From Pararhizobium mangrovi (GTDB lineage Bacteria > Pseudomonadota > Alphaproteobacteria > Rhizobiales > Rhizobiaceae), in NCBI RefSeq assembly GCF_006516965.1, contig NZ_VHLH01000025.1, positions 1 to 64,000 on the forward strand: a stretch of DNA of 64,000 bases, in the 5' to 3' direction. Positions 8,742 to 18,367 of the stretch are shown here, piece after piece. Position numbers and translations under genes: made by a program. Under the pieces are notes generated by a model, which was not told the DNA's origin, did not search any database, and saw only the letters and a program-made list of their open reading frames with translations. The stretch's first letter is position 1, and each line of letters begins with the position of its first letter.

Positions 8742-9922
8742 GCGACGACGAGCATCAGGAAATCATCATCGTCAAGCGCGTCGCGCCCGAAGAGGACGGC
8801 CACCACGGCGGCGTCTGGAAGATCGCCTATGCCGACTTCATGACGGCGATGATGGCCTTCTTCCTGATCATGTGGCTCGTCAACGCCGCGAACGACCAGA
8901 CGAAACAGGCCGTCGCCAGCTATTTCAACCCGATCAAGCTGACCGACCGGCGCCCCGTCGCGCGCAGCATCCACGACGAGACGTCGGCCTCTGAGGCCGG
9001 TTCGGCAACCAAAGCCGGCCGGGACGAAAAGGCGGGCGCGGGCAAGCAGGAACACGCCTCCGACGCTGCGAAGACCGGCGACGGCGAGAAGGAGTTCTTC
9101 GACGACCCCTACGCCGTGCTCGCCGAAATTGCCGACCAGACCGGCGACAAGGCCAACATCTCGCAAGCCGGCGAAGGCGGAGCGAGCGATTCCGGCGCGG
9201 CCACCGGCGCTTCCGGCGGGACGGCCTATCGCGACCCGTTCGATCCGGCGTACTGGGTGCAGCAGGTCGCATCGAAGCCCGAAAAGCCGGCGGCGGAAAC
9301 CGACGTCGCGCCCGATCGGCCCGAGAAGAAGACGGGGGAGACGTCGAAGGCCAGGCCGGCCGACGAGGACGGAAAGGCTGGTGAAACCGGACCCGTCGCC
9401 ACCGACACGAAATCGCCTGCGAGCGGAAAGGGCGCCGCCAAGGAAAGTGCCGCGATCGAGGCGAAAGCCCTGCAGGAACAGATCGAGGCCGCGACCGGCG
9501 GCCTCGCCGGCACGCTTGCCGAAGGCATCAGCGTGAAGCCGTCCGAGGGCGGTCTCCTCGTCAGCATCACCGATCACGTCGAAGACGGCATGTTCAACGT
9601 TGGTTCGGCGGTGCCGCGCCACGACATGGTGGTGGCGATGCAGAAGATCGGCAGCGTGCTCGCAAAGCGCAAGGGCGCCGTCGTCATCCGCGGCTTCACC
9701 GACGCGCGGCCCTACCACGGTACGGATCGCGACAATTGGCGCCTTTCCACCAAGCGCGCCGAAAGCGCCTATTACATGCTGGTGCGTGGCGGGCTGGAGA
9801 AGAAGCGCGTCGAGCAGATCTCGGGCTTTGCCGACAGGCGGCCGCTCCTGCCGGACCAGCCGCTCGCCGCCGCCAACCGGCGCATCGAGATCCTGATTGC
9901 CACCGGCGGGGACAAGTCGTGA
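8738..9922 (+). CDS. motB: Flagellar stator protein MotB
   Basis: MotB anchors the MotA/MotB stator to peptidoglycan and supplies the proton-binding Asp. The 394-residue product has a cytoplasmic N-terminus and a single membrane helix with the key Asp at residue 33 (YADFMTAMMAFFLIMWL). A long charged, low-complexity linker (about 85-265) leads to a C-terminal OmpA-like domain (VVIRGFTDARPY; DNWRLSTKRAESAYYML). The GTG at 8738 overlaps the upstream stop as GTGA. The long linker is typical of rhizobial MotB. motA is not in the window. Confidence 0.95.
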   Translation: MSDDEHQEIIIVKRVAPEEDGHHGGVWKIAYADFMTAMMAFFLIMWLVNAANDQTKQAVASYFNPIKLTDRRPVARSIHDETSASEAGSATKAGRDEKAGAGKQEHASDAAKTGDGEKEFFDDPYAVLAEIADQTGDKANISQAGEGGASDSGAATGASGGTAYRDPFDPAYWVQQVASKPEKPAAETDVAPDRPEKKTGETSKARPADEDGKAGETGPVATDTKSPASGKGAAKESAAIEAKALQEQIEAATGGLAGTLAEGISVKPSEGGLLVSITDHVEDGMFNVGSAVPRHDMVVAMQKIGSVLAKRKGAVVIRGFTDARPYHGTDRDNWRLSTKRAESAYYMLVRGGLEKKRVEQISGFADRRPLLPDQPLAAANRRIEILIATGGDKS

Positions 9923-11115
9923 CGCGCGTGCGCCGCGCGCTCGCCGTCGTCGCGGCCCTCGTCGCCCTTGCCGGTGCCGCGCATGCCGAAGCGACGGTCT
10001 CGCCGGGCGACACGGATGGGTTGCCGCTCTTCAAGGTCGTCGATACGCTCGAATACGTGCAGGATCGCATCGTCCATGGCGACCAGGGGGCGCAGGCGAT
10101 GCAATCCTACCTCCTGAAGCGCATCGACAAGCGCCTGCAATCGGCCGACGAGACGCTCTTCACCGATCCGCGCAACGTCGACGCAGTCCTCGTCTACGCG
10201 ATGAGCGGCGGCAACCCCAAGACCCTGGCCGAGCTCGCGGGCCACGACACGCAGGGCTATTTCGACCATCAGCTCGTGCGCGGGCTGAACGCCTATTTCA
10301 CCGGCCGTCCGGTGGCGGCACGGCAGATCCTCGCGCCGATCGAACCGGATCTGCGCAACAGCGCCATCGGCCCCTATCTCACGCTCGTGGTCGCCAATGC
10401 GAGCGCGCCGCAGGAGCCGAAGACGGCACTGGAACTCTACGACTGGGTGCGGCTCCTGGCGCCGGGCTCGATCCTCGAGGAATCAGCTCTGCGCCGTTCC
10501 CTCGCGCTCGCCGACCGGCTCGGCGATGTCGATCGCGGGCTCGCCTTCGCCCACGACTACGCGACGCGCTTCCTGCATTCACCCTATGCCGGCCAGTTCG
10601 CTGACCTCTTCGTGCAGCTCGTCATCGACCACACCGACGCGATCGACGAACAGGACGTCTCCTCCGTGCTCGCGCCGATGGATTTGCGCCGGCAGAGCGG
10701 GCTCTATCTGCGGGTCGCCCGGGCGGCGGCCATCGCCGGCCGGTTCGAACTCGCAGCGGCGTCGGCCCGGCGCGCCGAAGCGCTCTCGAAGAACGATGGT
10801 GCCATGGCGAGCATGGCGACCTTCTACGGCGGCATCGCGGGTCTCGCGAACGGTTCGGTCTCGCGCGCACTCACCGCGGTCGCGACGCCCGACGACAAGA
10901 CCCTTTCCGAACGCGACCAGGCGCTTCGCGCCGCGGCCGAAGCGATCGGCAGGGCGATCACCCGGCAACCGCAGCCGCTTGCCGACGACGGCGCGCAGGC
11001 TGCCGCGCCGCCGGCGAAGCCTTCGAAGGGCTCGTCGGCGCAGAGCGCTTTCGTCACGGCCGGCCAAGAAAAGATCGCCGCTATCGATGCCCTCCTGCAG
11101 GAGAAGACGCCGTGA
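9919..11115 (+). CDS. motC: Periplasmic motor protein MotC
   Basis: MotC is a rhizobial periplasmic protein that binds the MotB linker and is required for motor rotation; its folding needs MotE, also present here. The 398-residue product has a signal peptide (about 1-24, ending GAAHA). The mature protein is helical (LPLFKVVDTLEYVQDRI; QSYLLKRIDKRL), ending in an Ala/Pro/Ser linker and a short charged helix. The GTG at 9919 overlaps the motB stop, and its own stop overlaps the fliK GTG. Confidence 0.9.
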   Translation: MTRVRRALAVVAALVALAGAAHAEATVSPGDTDGLPLFKVVDTLEYVQDRIVHGDQGAQAMQSYLLKRIDKRLQSADETLFTDPRNVDAVLVYAMSGGNPKTLAELAGHDTQGYFDHQLVRGLNAYFTGRPVAARQILAPIEPDLRNSAIGPYLTLVVANASAPQEPKTALELYDWVRLLAPGSILEESALRRSLALADRLGDVDRGLAFAHDYATRFLHSPYAGQFADLFVQLVIDHTDAIDEQDVSSVLAPMDLRRQSGLYLRVARAAAIAGRFELAAASARRAEALSKNDGAMASMATFYGGIAGLANGSVSRALTAVATPDDKTLSERDQALRAAAEAIGRAITRQPQPLADDGAQAAAPPAKPSKGSSAQSAFVTAGQEKIAAIDALLQEKTP

Positions 11116-13052
11116 GCCCATCGATCGCCCCGAACCGCCTGCCCGTCGCACTGTCGGCAAAGGGCACCGCCGCGAACGCGAACCAGCGTGGCCGGGGGGA
11201 AGACGGCTCCGCGTTCTCCGAGGTCGTCGACCGGAAGGCCGCTCCGACGGATGGCGAAACGGCACCCGTTCGCGCCGGGGCCAACGCCGATCCGGACAAG
11301 ACGAGCGACCGGAACGCGGTGAAGACCGAAGGAGAGCGTGCCGAAACGCAAACGGGTTCCGATGAGCACAGCCGAGACGGCATTGCGAAGAAGGACGGCG
11401 ATCGAGACCGAACAGGAGTCGACGCCCGAAAACGCGATGCCGAGAGCGATGCACCGAAGAAGTCTTCGGCGCGGCAGGGCGACAATGCGGCCCGTTCCGC
11501 CGGGAACCGCACAGGGCAAGGCGTAAAGGCCGAAGGCGGGAGCGAGCCCGATCAGGCTTCGGCGTCGACGGACGAGAGTGCGGCGCACCCGGTCGAGGAC
11601 GAAGCAGGAGAGAAAGCGGTGCTTCCGCACGCTTCAAGCGAGGCCGCTTCCGTGCCTTCGAAGGACGGGAAGGGTCGTACGCGCGTGGACGAGATGACGG
11701 ACGGGGTCGAACACCAGACTGATCCAGAAACGAAAGACACGCCTGTTGCCGACATCGCCGCGAAGGACGAAGGCAAGAGCGCGGACACCGCTTCGCGTCA
11801 CGATCCCAAGAAGCGAAAGCGCAAGGACGACGACGCGGTTGCCCCCGCCGTCGTGCCCGTACCGAAAGAAGCCGCAGCAAAGGCCCGTGCCCCTTCGGAC
11901 AGGACCGACGCCACGGATCGCAGCGGCGGCGCGAACGCGAGAGCGAACGCACCCGTGTCGGCCGACCGGCAGGGCAGCGCGGCAACCGGCAAGCCCGCGG
12001 GCGAGGCTTCCGCGCACCCGACCCGCGACAAGGGCACAGGCGACACCGCAAAGGCCGCGTTAAACGCCGGTTCCGGCGGCGGCGGAAACCATGCGGTGCG
12101 CGTCGTCGCCGCGCGCAGCGTCGGCTCCGCCCTTGCCGACCTTCGCACCATGCTTTCGCATGCGCTTACTTCGCGCGGCGACACAGACGCCCGGCCGGCC
12201 GAGCCGGTGAAGGCGACCGTCAGGAAGCAGGCTGCGTCGTCGGCGGAAACGCCGGCGGCACGCAATGCCTCCGACAAGGGCGGCGACAAGCAGGTCGTCG
12301 ACCATGCCATCCGCCTCGACGACGACGCGGAAACCAAACCGTCGAAGAGCACGGCGGCGAAGGAAACGACCATGCCGGCGCCCGTCGCTTCCGCCGGCAT
12401 GGCGGCAGCGCGCGGCGGCAATCCCGCTAGCCAGGTGGGTAACGCACTGGTCGAGCGGGCGGACTGGTCGCAGGCGCTCGCCAGAGGCACCGCGGGGACC
12501 GGCGCGACGGGGGGCGCCAATGCCGGCGCGAAGGTCAGCAGCCTGACGCTGCAGCTCAATCCCGGCTCGCTCGGCGCCGTCACGGCTCACCTCCAGGCAA
12601 ACGGCGACCAGCTCGTCATCCATCTGCAGGTGCAAACCGCCGAGGCGCTTCGTCAGCTTTCCAGCGGCAACGACGCCATCATCGACAAGCTCAAGGGGCA
12701 CGGTTATGCCGTCGAGAAGATCACCGTGCAGCACGTGGCAAGCGATCCGTCCGCAGCGGCGGCTACGACCGGCGGGCAACCCGGCACGAACCAGAACGCC
12801 GGCGCGGGACAGCAACCGGGTTCCGGCCAGAACGGTGGACAGAACGGCGGGCAGCACACCGGACAGAATGCCGGTCACGGCCAGAACGGCGCCCATGGCG
12901 GCCATGGCGGCCAGCAGCACGCCGGCGGCGGTTCCGGCCGGCGGGGCAATGCCGGCAACGGGTTCGAGCGGGTCGTCGCTCCCGGCGAGCCGGCAGTTTC
13001 GCGCGAAGACGAGCCTTCTCGCCGCAACCCTTCTGGCGGCGTCTATCTCTAG
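11112..13052 (+). CDS. fliK: Flagellar hook-length control protein FliK (rhizobial MotD)
   Basis: FliK measures hook length and switches export specificity; in rhizobia it was first named MotD. The 646-residue product has a long, charged, disordered N-terminal region (about 1-465) and a C-terminal Flg_hook domain at about 470-545 (SLTLQLNPGSLGAVTAHLQ; EALRQLSSGNDAIIDKLKG). It ends in an unusual Gly/Gln/Asn/His repeat tail (about 555-615). It appears longer than many rhizobial homologues because of the N-terminal region and tail. GTG 11112 overlaps the motC stop. Its 3' end overlaps the transglycosylase gene by about 100 bases. Confidence 0.9.
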   Translation: MSPSIAPNRLPVALSAKGTAANANQRGRGEDGSAFSEVVDRKAAPTDGETAPVRAGANADPDKTSDRNAVKTEGERAETQTGSDEHSRDGIAKKDGDRDRTGVDARKRDAESDAPKKSSARQGDNAARSAGNRTGQGVKAEGGSEPDQASASTDESAAHPVEDEAGEKAVLPHASSEAASVPSKDGKGRTRVDEMTDGVEHQTDPETKDTPVADIAAKDEGKSADTASRHDPKKRKRKDDDAVAPAVVPVPKEAAAKARAPSDRTDATDRSGGANARANAPVSADRQGSAATGKPAGEASAHPTRDKGTGDTAKAALNAGSGGGGNHAVRVVAARSVGSALADLRTMLSHALTSRGDTDARPAEPVKATVRKQAASSAETPAARNASDKGGDKQVVDHAIRLDDDAETKPSKSTAAKETTMPAPVASAGMAAARGGNPASQVGNALVERADWSQALARGTAGTGATGGANAGAKVSSLTLQLNPGSLGAVTAHLQANGDQLVIHLQVQTAEALRQLSSGNDAIIDKLKGHGYAVEKITVQHVASDPSAAAATTGGQPGTNQNAGAGQQPGSGQNGGQNGGQHTGQNAGHGQNGAHGGHGGQQHAGGGSGRRGNAGNGFERVVAPGEPAVSREDEPSRRNPSGGVYL

Positions 13053-13572
13053 CGCCGCGGCGGCCACCATCGCCGCTGCACCGGCCGGGGCGTGCGAACG
13101 CCAGATCCTGGCGGCGGCGCAGCGCTATTCGGTGCCGGCCGGCATCCTTTATTCCGTCGGCCTCGCCGAAACCGGGCACAAGGGTTCGCTCCACCCCTTC
13201 GCGCTCAACATCGCCGGCAAGGCCGTCTTCGCCGGTTCGCGCAGCGCCGCGTTGGCCGAGTTCGAAGCCGCGCGCCGTGCCGGCACGAAGCTCATCGACC
13301 TCGGCTGCATGCAGATCAACTATCATTACCACCATGAGGCGTTTCCCTCGGTTGCGGCCATGCTCGATCCCGCCCGCAACGTCGACTACGCCGCCCGCTT
13401 CCTTGCGAGGCTTCACCGCCAGCACGTGAGCTGGACGATGGCGGTCGCGCGCTATCACGCGGGGCCGAACAACAACCCCGCGCAAAAACAGTATGTCTGC
13501 CGCGTGATTCGCAATCTCGTGGCGACCGGCTACGGGCGCTGGACGCCTGCGGCCCGTCGCTTCTGCTCGTAG
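12949..13572 (+). CDS. Lytic transglycosylase-like secreted protein
   Basis: This exported protein probably cuts peptidoglycan, here plausibly to let the rod pass or the stator anchor. From ATG 12949 it has 207 residues, with a hydrophobic signal segment (about 20-40) ending in an Ala-rich cleavage region. The SLT-like fold shows in QRYSVPAGILYSVGLAETG with the catalytic Glu. DLGCMQINYHYH and VARYHAGPNN follow. It overlaps fliK by 104 bases in another frame. The same neighbour order is known in rhizobial clusters. Confidence 0.85.
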   Translation: MPATGSSGSSLPASRQFRAKTSLLAATLLAASISSAAAATIAAAPAGACERQILAAAQRYSVPAGILYSVGLAETGHKGSLHPFALNIAGKAVFAGSRSAALAEFEAARRAGTKLIDLGCMQINYHYHHEAFPSVAAMLDPARNVDYAARFLARLHRQHVSWTMAVARYHAGPNNNPAQKQYVCRVIRNLVATGYGRWTPAARRFCS

Positions 13573-13640
13573 CAGTGTAACTTCCAACCCATTGACGATA
13601 AACGACGATCGCCCGCTGCACGGGAACGTGTAAACGCGGC

Positions 13641-13656
13641 TTAACGCGCCGTTAAC
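13641..13656 (+). promoter_or_regulatory. CtrA-type binding site upstream of rem
   Basis: TTAA at 13641-13644 and TTAAC at 13652-13656 are exactly seven bases apart, the canonical full CtrA box of alphaproteobacteria. It lies about 175 bases before rem, in the only sizeable gap between the mot-fliK unit and the regulator. A GTAAACG lies just upstream. Confidence 0.6.
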
Positions 13657-13828
13657 CATTCTCCAAAAAAATGAGGGTCGAAACGGGGTTGGGGACACCG
13701 CTTCGATCGAACGCGATCGCAGCGGAACGGGTGCCGGGAATTCGCGACGCGCTCTACAGGCGTGTCGCGGATCCGGCCCTGCCTTCACCCGTCATCGAGG
13801 CAACACGACGGTTCGGAGGCTGACCGGC

Positions 13829-14500
13829 ATGATCGTAGTAGTGGACGAGCGCGAACTCGTAACGAAGGGCTATTCCTGCCTGTTCGCCCGTGAAGGCATC
13901 TCCGCCACCGGCTTCGAACCGGGCGATTTCGGCGAGTGGGTCGAGACCGCAGCCGACGGCGACATCGATGCGGTCGAGGCCTTCCTTCTCGGCGAAGGGC
14001 AACGCACGAGCGACCTGCCGGGCGTCATCCGCGGCCGGTCGGATGCGCCGGTCATCGCCGTCAGCGACACGCCGGCGCTCGAAACGACGCTCGCCCTCTT
14101 CGATGCCGGCGTCGACGACGTCGTGCGCAAGCCCGTCCACCCGCGCGAGATCCTCGCACGCGCGGCGGCGATCCGCCGGCGACTGACGGCACTCGCCAAC
14201 CACACCGACGCCGGGGCGATCCGCGTGTTTTCCGACGGTCGCGACCCGGAGGTCGCCGGCGAGACCTTTGCGCTGCCGCGCCGCGAGCGCCGCATTCTGG
14301 AATATCTCGTTTCCAACCAGGGCCGCCGCGTGACGAAGACGCAGATCTTCAACGCGATCTACGGCATCTTCGACGAGGACGTCGAAGAGAACGTCGTCGA
14401 GAGCCACATCTCCAAGCTGCGCAAGAAGCTGCGCAAGCGCGTCGGCTACGATCCGATCGATTCCAAGCGCTTCCTTGGCTACACGCTCGATATCGGCTGA
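13829..14500 (+). CDS. rem: Flagellar transcriptional activator Rem/FtcR
   Basis: Rem (FtcR in Brucella) is the OmpR-family master activator of the later flagellar genes in Hyphomicrobiales. The 223-residue product has an N-terminal receiver-like domain (about 1-115) that retains VRKPVHP but lacks a clear phospho-acceptor Asp at the usual place. The C-terminal winged helix (about 130-220) contains [13 protein letters not shown] and [14 protein letters not shown]. The degenerate receiver suggests control by amount rather than phosphorylation. It is a single-gene unit with a CtrA-type box upstream and a strong terminator downstream. Confidence 0.92.
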   Translation: MIVVVDERELVTKGYSCLFAREGISATGFEPGDFGEWVETAADGDIDAVEAFLLGEGQRTSDLPGVIRGRSDAPVIAVSDTPALETTLALFDAGVDDVVRKPVHPREILARAAAIRRRLTALANHTDAGAIRVFSDGRDPEVAGETFALPRRERRILEYLVSNQGRRVTKTQIFNAIYGIFDEDVEENVVESHISKLRKKLRKRVGYDPIDSKRFLGYTLDIG

Positions 14501-14522
14501 AACCGCAGGAAACGAACGCTTC

Positions 14523-14555
14523 GAAAGGGCCCGCCCGGATGGTGCGGGCCCTTTC
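14523..14555 (+). terminator. Terminator after rem
   Basis: GAAAGGGCCCGC at 14523-14534 pairs perfectly with GCGGGCCCTTTC at 14544-14555 around a nine-base loop. It begins 22 bases after the rem stop. There is only a short T-containing tail (GCGTTCTT). Confidence 0.75.
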
Positions 14556-14605
14556 GCGTTCTTGCCGGTCTTCAGGGCGACGTTCGGGCCGGTAGCCAGC
14601 CTCGC

Positions 14606-14630
14606 ACAAGCTCGACCGCGCATGCTCGCG
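14606..14630 (+). promoter_or_regulatory. Weak flagellar upstream motif before flgE
   Basis: ACAAG at 14606-14610, nine bases, GCAT at 14620-14623, then GC and TCGC. This follows the spacing of the GCAAG-N9-CTAG motif with a variant second half, like the copy at 23241. It ends about 30 bases before the flgE ATG, where one would expect the promoter of the flgE-flgD operon. Confidence 0.35.
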
Positions 14631-14655
14631 ATCCCAGGCAACATGAGGTCGCGTT

Positions 14656-15870
14656 ATGGGTCTTTACGGAATGATGCGCACGGGCGTGTCGGGCATGAAC
14701 GCCCAGTCGAACCGGCTCGGCACGGTGTCGGACAACATCGCCAATGCCGATACCACCGGGTACAAGCGCTCCAGCGCCGAATTCAGTTCGATGATACTGC
14801 CCGGCACCGAAAGCTCCTACAATTCCGGCGGCGTGAAGACCTCGATCCGCCACGACATTTCCGAGCAGGGCTCCTACACCTACACCTCCTCCAACACCGA
14901 TCTGGCGATCGACGGCGAGGGCTTCTTCATGGTGGAGAGCCCGAACGGCGAGCAGATGCTGACGCGGGCGGGCTCGTTCTCGCCGGACGCCGACGGCTAC
15001 CTCGTCAATTCAGCCGGCTACAAGCTTCTGGGCGCGGCATCGGACGCGGACACCACGAACCTTTCGGCGACCAGCCTGACGCCGCTGATAATGAAGTATA
15101 ACGCCGCCGTGCCGTTCCCCTCCTCGGCCGGCACGCTTTCGCTGAACCTGCCCGCGGGCGCTGCCGACGGCTCCTCCTACCGGACATCGCTCACCGCCTA
15201 TGACAGCCAGGGCGGAAGCCAGACGCTCGACTTCACCTTCGAGAAGACCGAGGCCGATACCACAGGAACGCAGGCTGCCATTCCGAACCAGTGGAACGTC
15301 ACCGTCACCAATCGCAGCACCGGCAACGTGCTCGGCACGCGGATGCTCGACTTCGACGACAACGGCGCCCTGGTCGGCGGTGGAGACCTTGCGACCAGCG
15401 CCGACGATCTCGGCGGCAGTACGCTTCAGGCTCTTTCGATGAGCTTTGCCGGCACCTCGCAGCTCAAGAGCGACTTTTCGGTCTCGAGCGGCTCGATCGA
15501 CGGTTCCGGGACGACCGCGGTCTCGAACTACACGATCTCGTCGGACGGCAAGGTTCAGGCGATGCTGGCGAACTCGAAGACCATCGACCTCGGCACGGTC
15601 GCGCTCGCCAAGGTGGCGAGCCCGGACAATCTGTCGCCGACCACCGGCGATGCGTTCGCACTCACCAACGAAAGCGGCGATCTGCAGATCCGCACGCCTG
15701 AAACGGGCGGCTACGGATCGCTGATCTCCGGTGCGCTCGAAAACTCGAACGTCGACCTCGCGAGCGAGCTCACCAACATGATCTCCTCGCAGCGCAGCTA
15801 CACGGCCAATTCCAAGGTCTTCCAGACCGGTTCGGACCTGCTGAACGTCCTCGTCAATCTCCAGCGCTGA
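14656..15870 (+). CDS. flgE: Flagellar hook protein FlgE
   Basis: FlgE polymerises into the hook. The 404-residue product has the rod/hook N-terminus (GTVSDNIANADTTGYKRS near residues 23-40) and the FlgE D2 domain with the segment LTAYDSQGGSQTLDFTFEK. The C-terminal D0 helix is LTNMISSQRSYTANSKVFQT. Length is typical for rhizobial FlgE. It heads the unit flgE-flgK-flgL-flaF-flbT-flgD-fliQ, preceded by a weak copy of the shared motif. Confidence 0.95.
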   Translation: MGLYGMMRTGVSGMNAQSNRLGTVSDNIANADTTGYKRSSAEFSSMILPGTESSYNSGGVKTSIRHDISEQGSYTYTSSNTDLAIDGEGFFMVESPNGEQMLTRAGSFSPDADGYLVNSAGYKLLGAASDADTTNLSATSLTPLIMKYNAAVPFPSSAGTLSLNLPAGAADGSSYRTSLTAYDSQGGSQTLDFTFEKTEADTTGTQAAIPNQWNVTVTNRSTGNVLGTRMLDFDDNGALVGGGDLATSADDLGGSTLQALSMSFAGTSQLKSDFSVSSGSIDGSGTTAVSNYTISSDGKVQAMLANSKTIDLGTVALAKVASPDNLSPTTGDAFALTNESGDLQIRTPETGGYGSLISGALENSNVDLASELTNMISSQRSYTANSKVFQTGSDLLNVLVNLQR

Positions 15871-15897
15871 TTTCGCCGAAGGGTCGAGCTTCTCGCC

Positions 15898-17307
15898 GTG
15901 TCGCTTTCTTCCGCCATCAACACCGCGCAGTCGCTGCTATCCAACACGGCGCGGCAGACGTCCGTCGTTTCCGGCAACATTTCCAATGCCGGCAACGAGA
16001 ACTACGTCCGTCGCAGCGCGGACCTGACGACGACGGCGGGCGGCGGTTCGCGGATCGCATCCGTCAGCCGCTCGCAGGATAGCGCCCTGCTGCGCGAGAT
16101 GCTTTCCAGCACGTCGGGCTCGAGCGGCCAGGACGCCCTCCTCGACGGGCTGGAAAGCCTCTCGCGCACGCTCGGCGGCAACGACTACGAGAATGCACCC
16201 GCGACCCTGATCGCCAACCTGCGCGACGCCCTCCAGACCTATGCAGCCGACCCGAGCGACGTCGCCGCCGCCGGTTCGGCCGTCGCCTCCGCCAAGGACG
16301 TGGCGAACGGCATCAACGATGCGGCAAAGGCCGTGCAGACGACCCGGACCGAGACCGATGCGAAGATCGCCTCGGGCGTTTCGGACCTGAACGACCTCCT
16401 CTCGCGCTTCCAGACCGTGAACGACCGCATCGTCAGCGGCACCCACGCCGGACGCGACGTCAACGATGCGCTCGACGAGCGCGATACGCTTCTCAAGAAC
16501 ATCTCGCAGTATGTCGGCGTCGACCAAGTGAAGCGTTCGGGCAACGACGTGGCGCTCTACACCAAGGACGGTACGACGCTCTTCGAAACGACCGCGCGCA
16601 GCGTCACCTTCGAGCCGAAGAGCGCCTATGACGGCGCAACGACGGGCAACGCCGTGCTCATCGACGGCGAGCCGCTCGCCGCGGGCACCGGCGCCAACAC
16701 CACGGCGCGCGGTTCGCTCCAGGGCCTTCTCCAGCTTCGCGACGACGTCGCGCCGCAGTTCGGCCGCCAGCTCGATTCGATTGCGAACGGCCTCGTTTCT
16801 GCATTCAGCGAGAGCGACGGCAACGGAGGCAACGTTGCGGGCCTCTTCACCGTCTCCGGCGGGTCGAGCGACGCCGCGGCGACGCTTTCGGTCGCCTCGT
16901 GGGTCGAGGCGGACCCTTCGAAGCTGCGCGACGGCACGATCTCCTCGACGTCGTCGGCCACCACGGGACCGGGCGACGCGCGCTGGCTGAATTCGCTTGT
17001 CGACGCACTGGACACGCCGCAGGCGATCACCGATCCGGCCGGCCTCGATTCCAATTCGAGCGTCCTTTCCTACGCTTCCGATTCCGTCGGCTGGCTGGAA
17101 CAGATGCGCAGCGACGCCTCCAGCGCATCCGACACCAAGAGCGCGATGACCTCGCGAAGCAGCGACGCGCTATCCAACAAGACCGGCGTCAATCTCGACG
17201 AGGAGATGTCCCGGCTGCTCGATCTCGAACAGTCCTATAAGGCGTCCGCCAAGATGATCTCGACGGTGGGCACCATGCTCGATTCACTGATGGCGGCGGT
17301 GCGCTAG
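15898..17307 (+). CDS. flgK: Flagellar hook-filament junction protein FlgK (HAP1)
   Basis: FlgK is the first hook-associated protein, joining hook to filament. The 469-residue product begins LSSAINTAQSLLSNTARQT and carries the N-terminal motif VSGNISNAGNENYVRRSA. It ends with the D0 helix VNLDEEMSRLLDLEQSYKA and a Val-Gly-Thr-Met tail. The start is a GTG at 15898. Five bases separate it from flgL. The gene is intact and of usual size for this group. Confidence 0.92.
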   Translation: MSLSSAINTAQSLLSNTARQTSVVSGNISNAGNENYVRRSADLTTTAGGGSRIASVSRSQDSALLREMLSSTSGSSGQDALLDGLESLSRTLGGNDYENAPATLIANLRDALQTYAADPSDVAAAGSAVASAKDVANGINDAAKAVQTTRTETDAKIASGVSDLNDLLSRFQTVNDRIVSGTHAGRDVNDALDERDTLLKNISQYVGVDQVKRSGNDVALYTKDGTTLFETTARSVTFEPKSAYDGATTGNAVLIDGEPLAAGTGANTTARGSLQGLLQLRDDVAPQFGRQLDSIANGLVSAFSESDGNGGNVAGLFTVSGGSSDAAATLSVASWVEADPSKLRDGTISSTSSATTGPGDARWLNSLVDALDTPQAITDPAGLDSNSSVLSYASDSVGWLEQMRSDASSASDTKSAMTSRSSDALSNKTGVNLDEEMSRLLDLEQSYKASAKMISTVGTMLDSLMAAVR

Positions 17308-17311
17308 GCCG

Positions 17312-18337
17312 ATGAAGACGACGACGGTCTCCACCCTGGCGCTCAGAAGCGCCCTTCGCCAGAACCTTGTCTCCGGTCAGTCCTCGCTCGCCGACGCGCA
17401 GAAGGAAGCGGCGACCGGGCGCTATGCCGATATCGGCCAGTCGCTCGGCGGCCGGACCTCGCAGTCTGTCAGCCTTGCGAACGGCGTCAGCCGCCTGAAC
17501 GCGATCATCGATTCCAACAGCATCGTGCAGACGCGGCTGTCGACGGCGCAGAGCGCGCTCGAATCCGTTTCCGACAACACCCAGACCGCCCTCGACGGCC
17601 TTCTGACCGTTACCGGCGGGTCCGACGACACGCAGCTTTCGAGCGTCGTCGATCAGGTGCGAAACGCATTCCAGAGTTCCCTCGGCGCGATGAACGCCTC
17701 GGTCGCCGGAAACTTTGTCTTTTCGGGAACGCAGAGCGACCAGCCGGCACTCAACGACCGCCTCGGCGATGCGAGCGATGAGATCCGCTCCGCCTACGAC
17801 GCCGCCTTCCCGCCGGACGGGCCCGAGCCGAGTGCGGACGACGTCGAGGACTTCATCGACAAGACCGTCGCGCCGATGTTCGACGAGACGAACTGGCAGA
17901 CCTGGTCGAACGCGAGCGACGATCCCGTGCAGACGCGCATCGGGACGAACGAGGTGATCGACACCTCGACGACGGCCAATTCCGAAGGCGTGCGCAAGCT
18001 TGCCATGGCCTCGGCACTTTCGACCGCGCTGCTCGGCGACGACGTTCCGGCTTCGACGCGAAGCACCGTCGTTACGAGCGCCAGCGCGACGATGCGCGAG
18101 GCCCTTTCCGGCATCGATTCGGATCGCAGCACCCTTGGCGTCGTGCAGTCTCGCGTCACCAAGGCGACGAGCGCGATGAAGGACCAGATCGATACCGTCA
18201 ACACCCAGATCGACAACCTCGAGGGGGTCGATCCCTACGACGCCGCCACCCGCGTGAACACGCTGATGAACCAGGTCGAGACGTCCTACGCGATTACGGC
18301 CCGGATTTCGCAGCTCAGCCTCATGAACTACCTCTAA
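17312..18337 (+). CDS. flgL: Flagellar hook-filament junction protein FlgL (HAP3)
   Basis: FlgL is the second junction protein between hook and filament and is related to flagellin. The 341-residue product has a flagellin-like N-terminal helix (LRQNLVSGQSSLADAQKEAATG) and the C-terminal helix TLMNQVETSYAITARISQLSLMNYL, split here as VETSYAITARISQ and LSLMNYL. It follows flgK by five bases. The 30-base space to flaF contains no clear terminator, so transcription likely continues. Confidence 0.92.
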   Translation: MKTTTVSTLALRSALRQNLVSGQSSLADAQKEAATGRYADIGQSLGGRTSQSVSLANGVSRLNAIIDSNSIVQTRLSTAQSALESVSDNTQTALDGLLTVTGGSDDTQLSSVVDQVRNAFQSSLGAMNASVAGNFVFSGTQSDQPALNDRLGDASDEIRSAYDAAFPPDGPEPSADDVEDFIDKTVAPMFDETNWQTWSNASDDPVQTRIGTNEVIDTSTTANSEGVRKLAMASALSTALLGDDVPASTRSTVVTSASATMREALSGIDSDRSTLGVVQSRVTKATSAMKDQIDTVNTQIDNLEGVDPYDAATRVNTLMNQVETSYAITARISQLSLMNYL

Positions 18338-18367
18338 GAGACGGCCGCCGGCCAAGAAGGGCGCATT

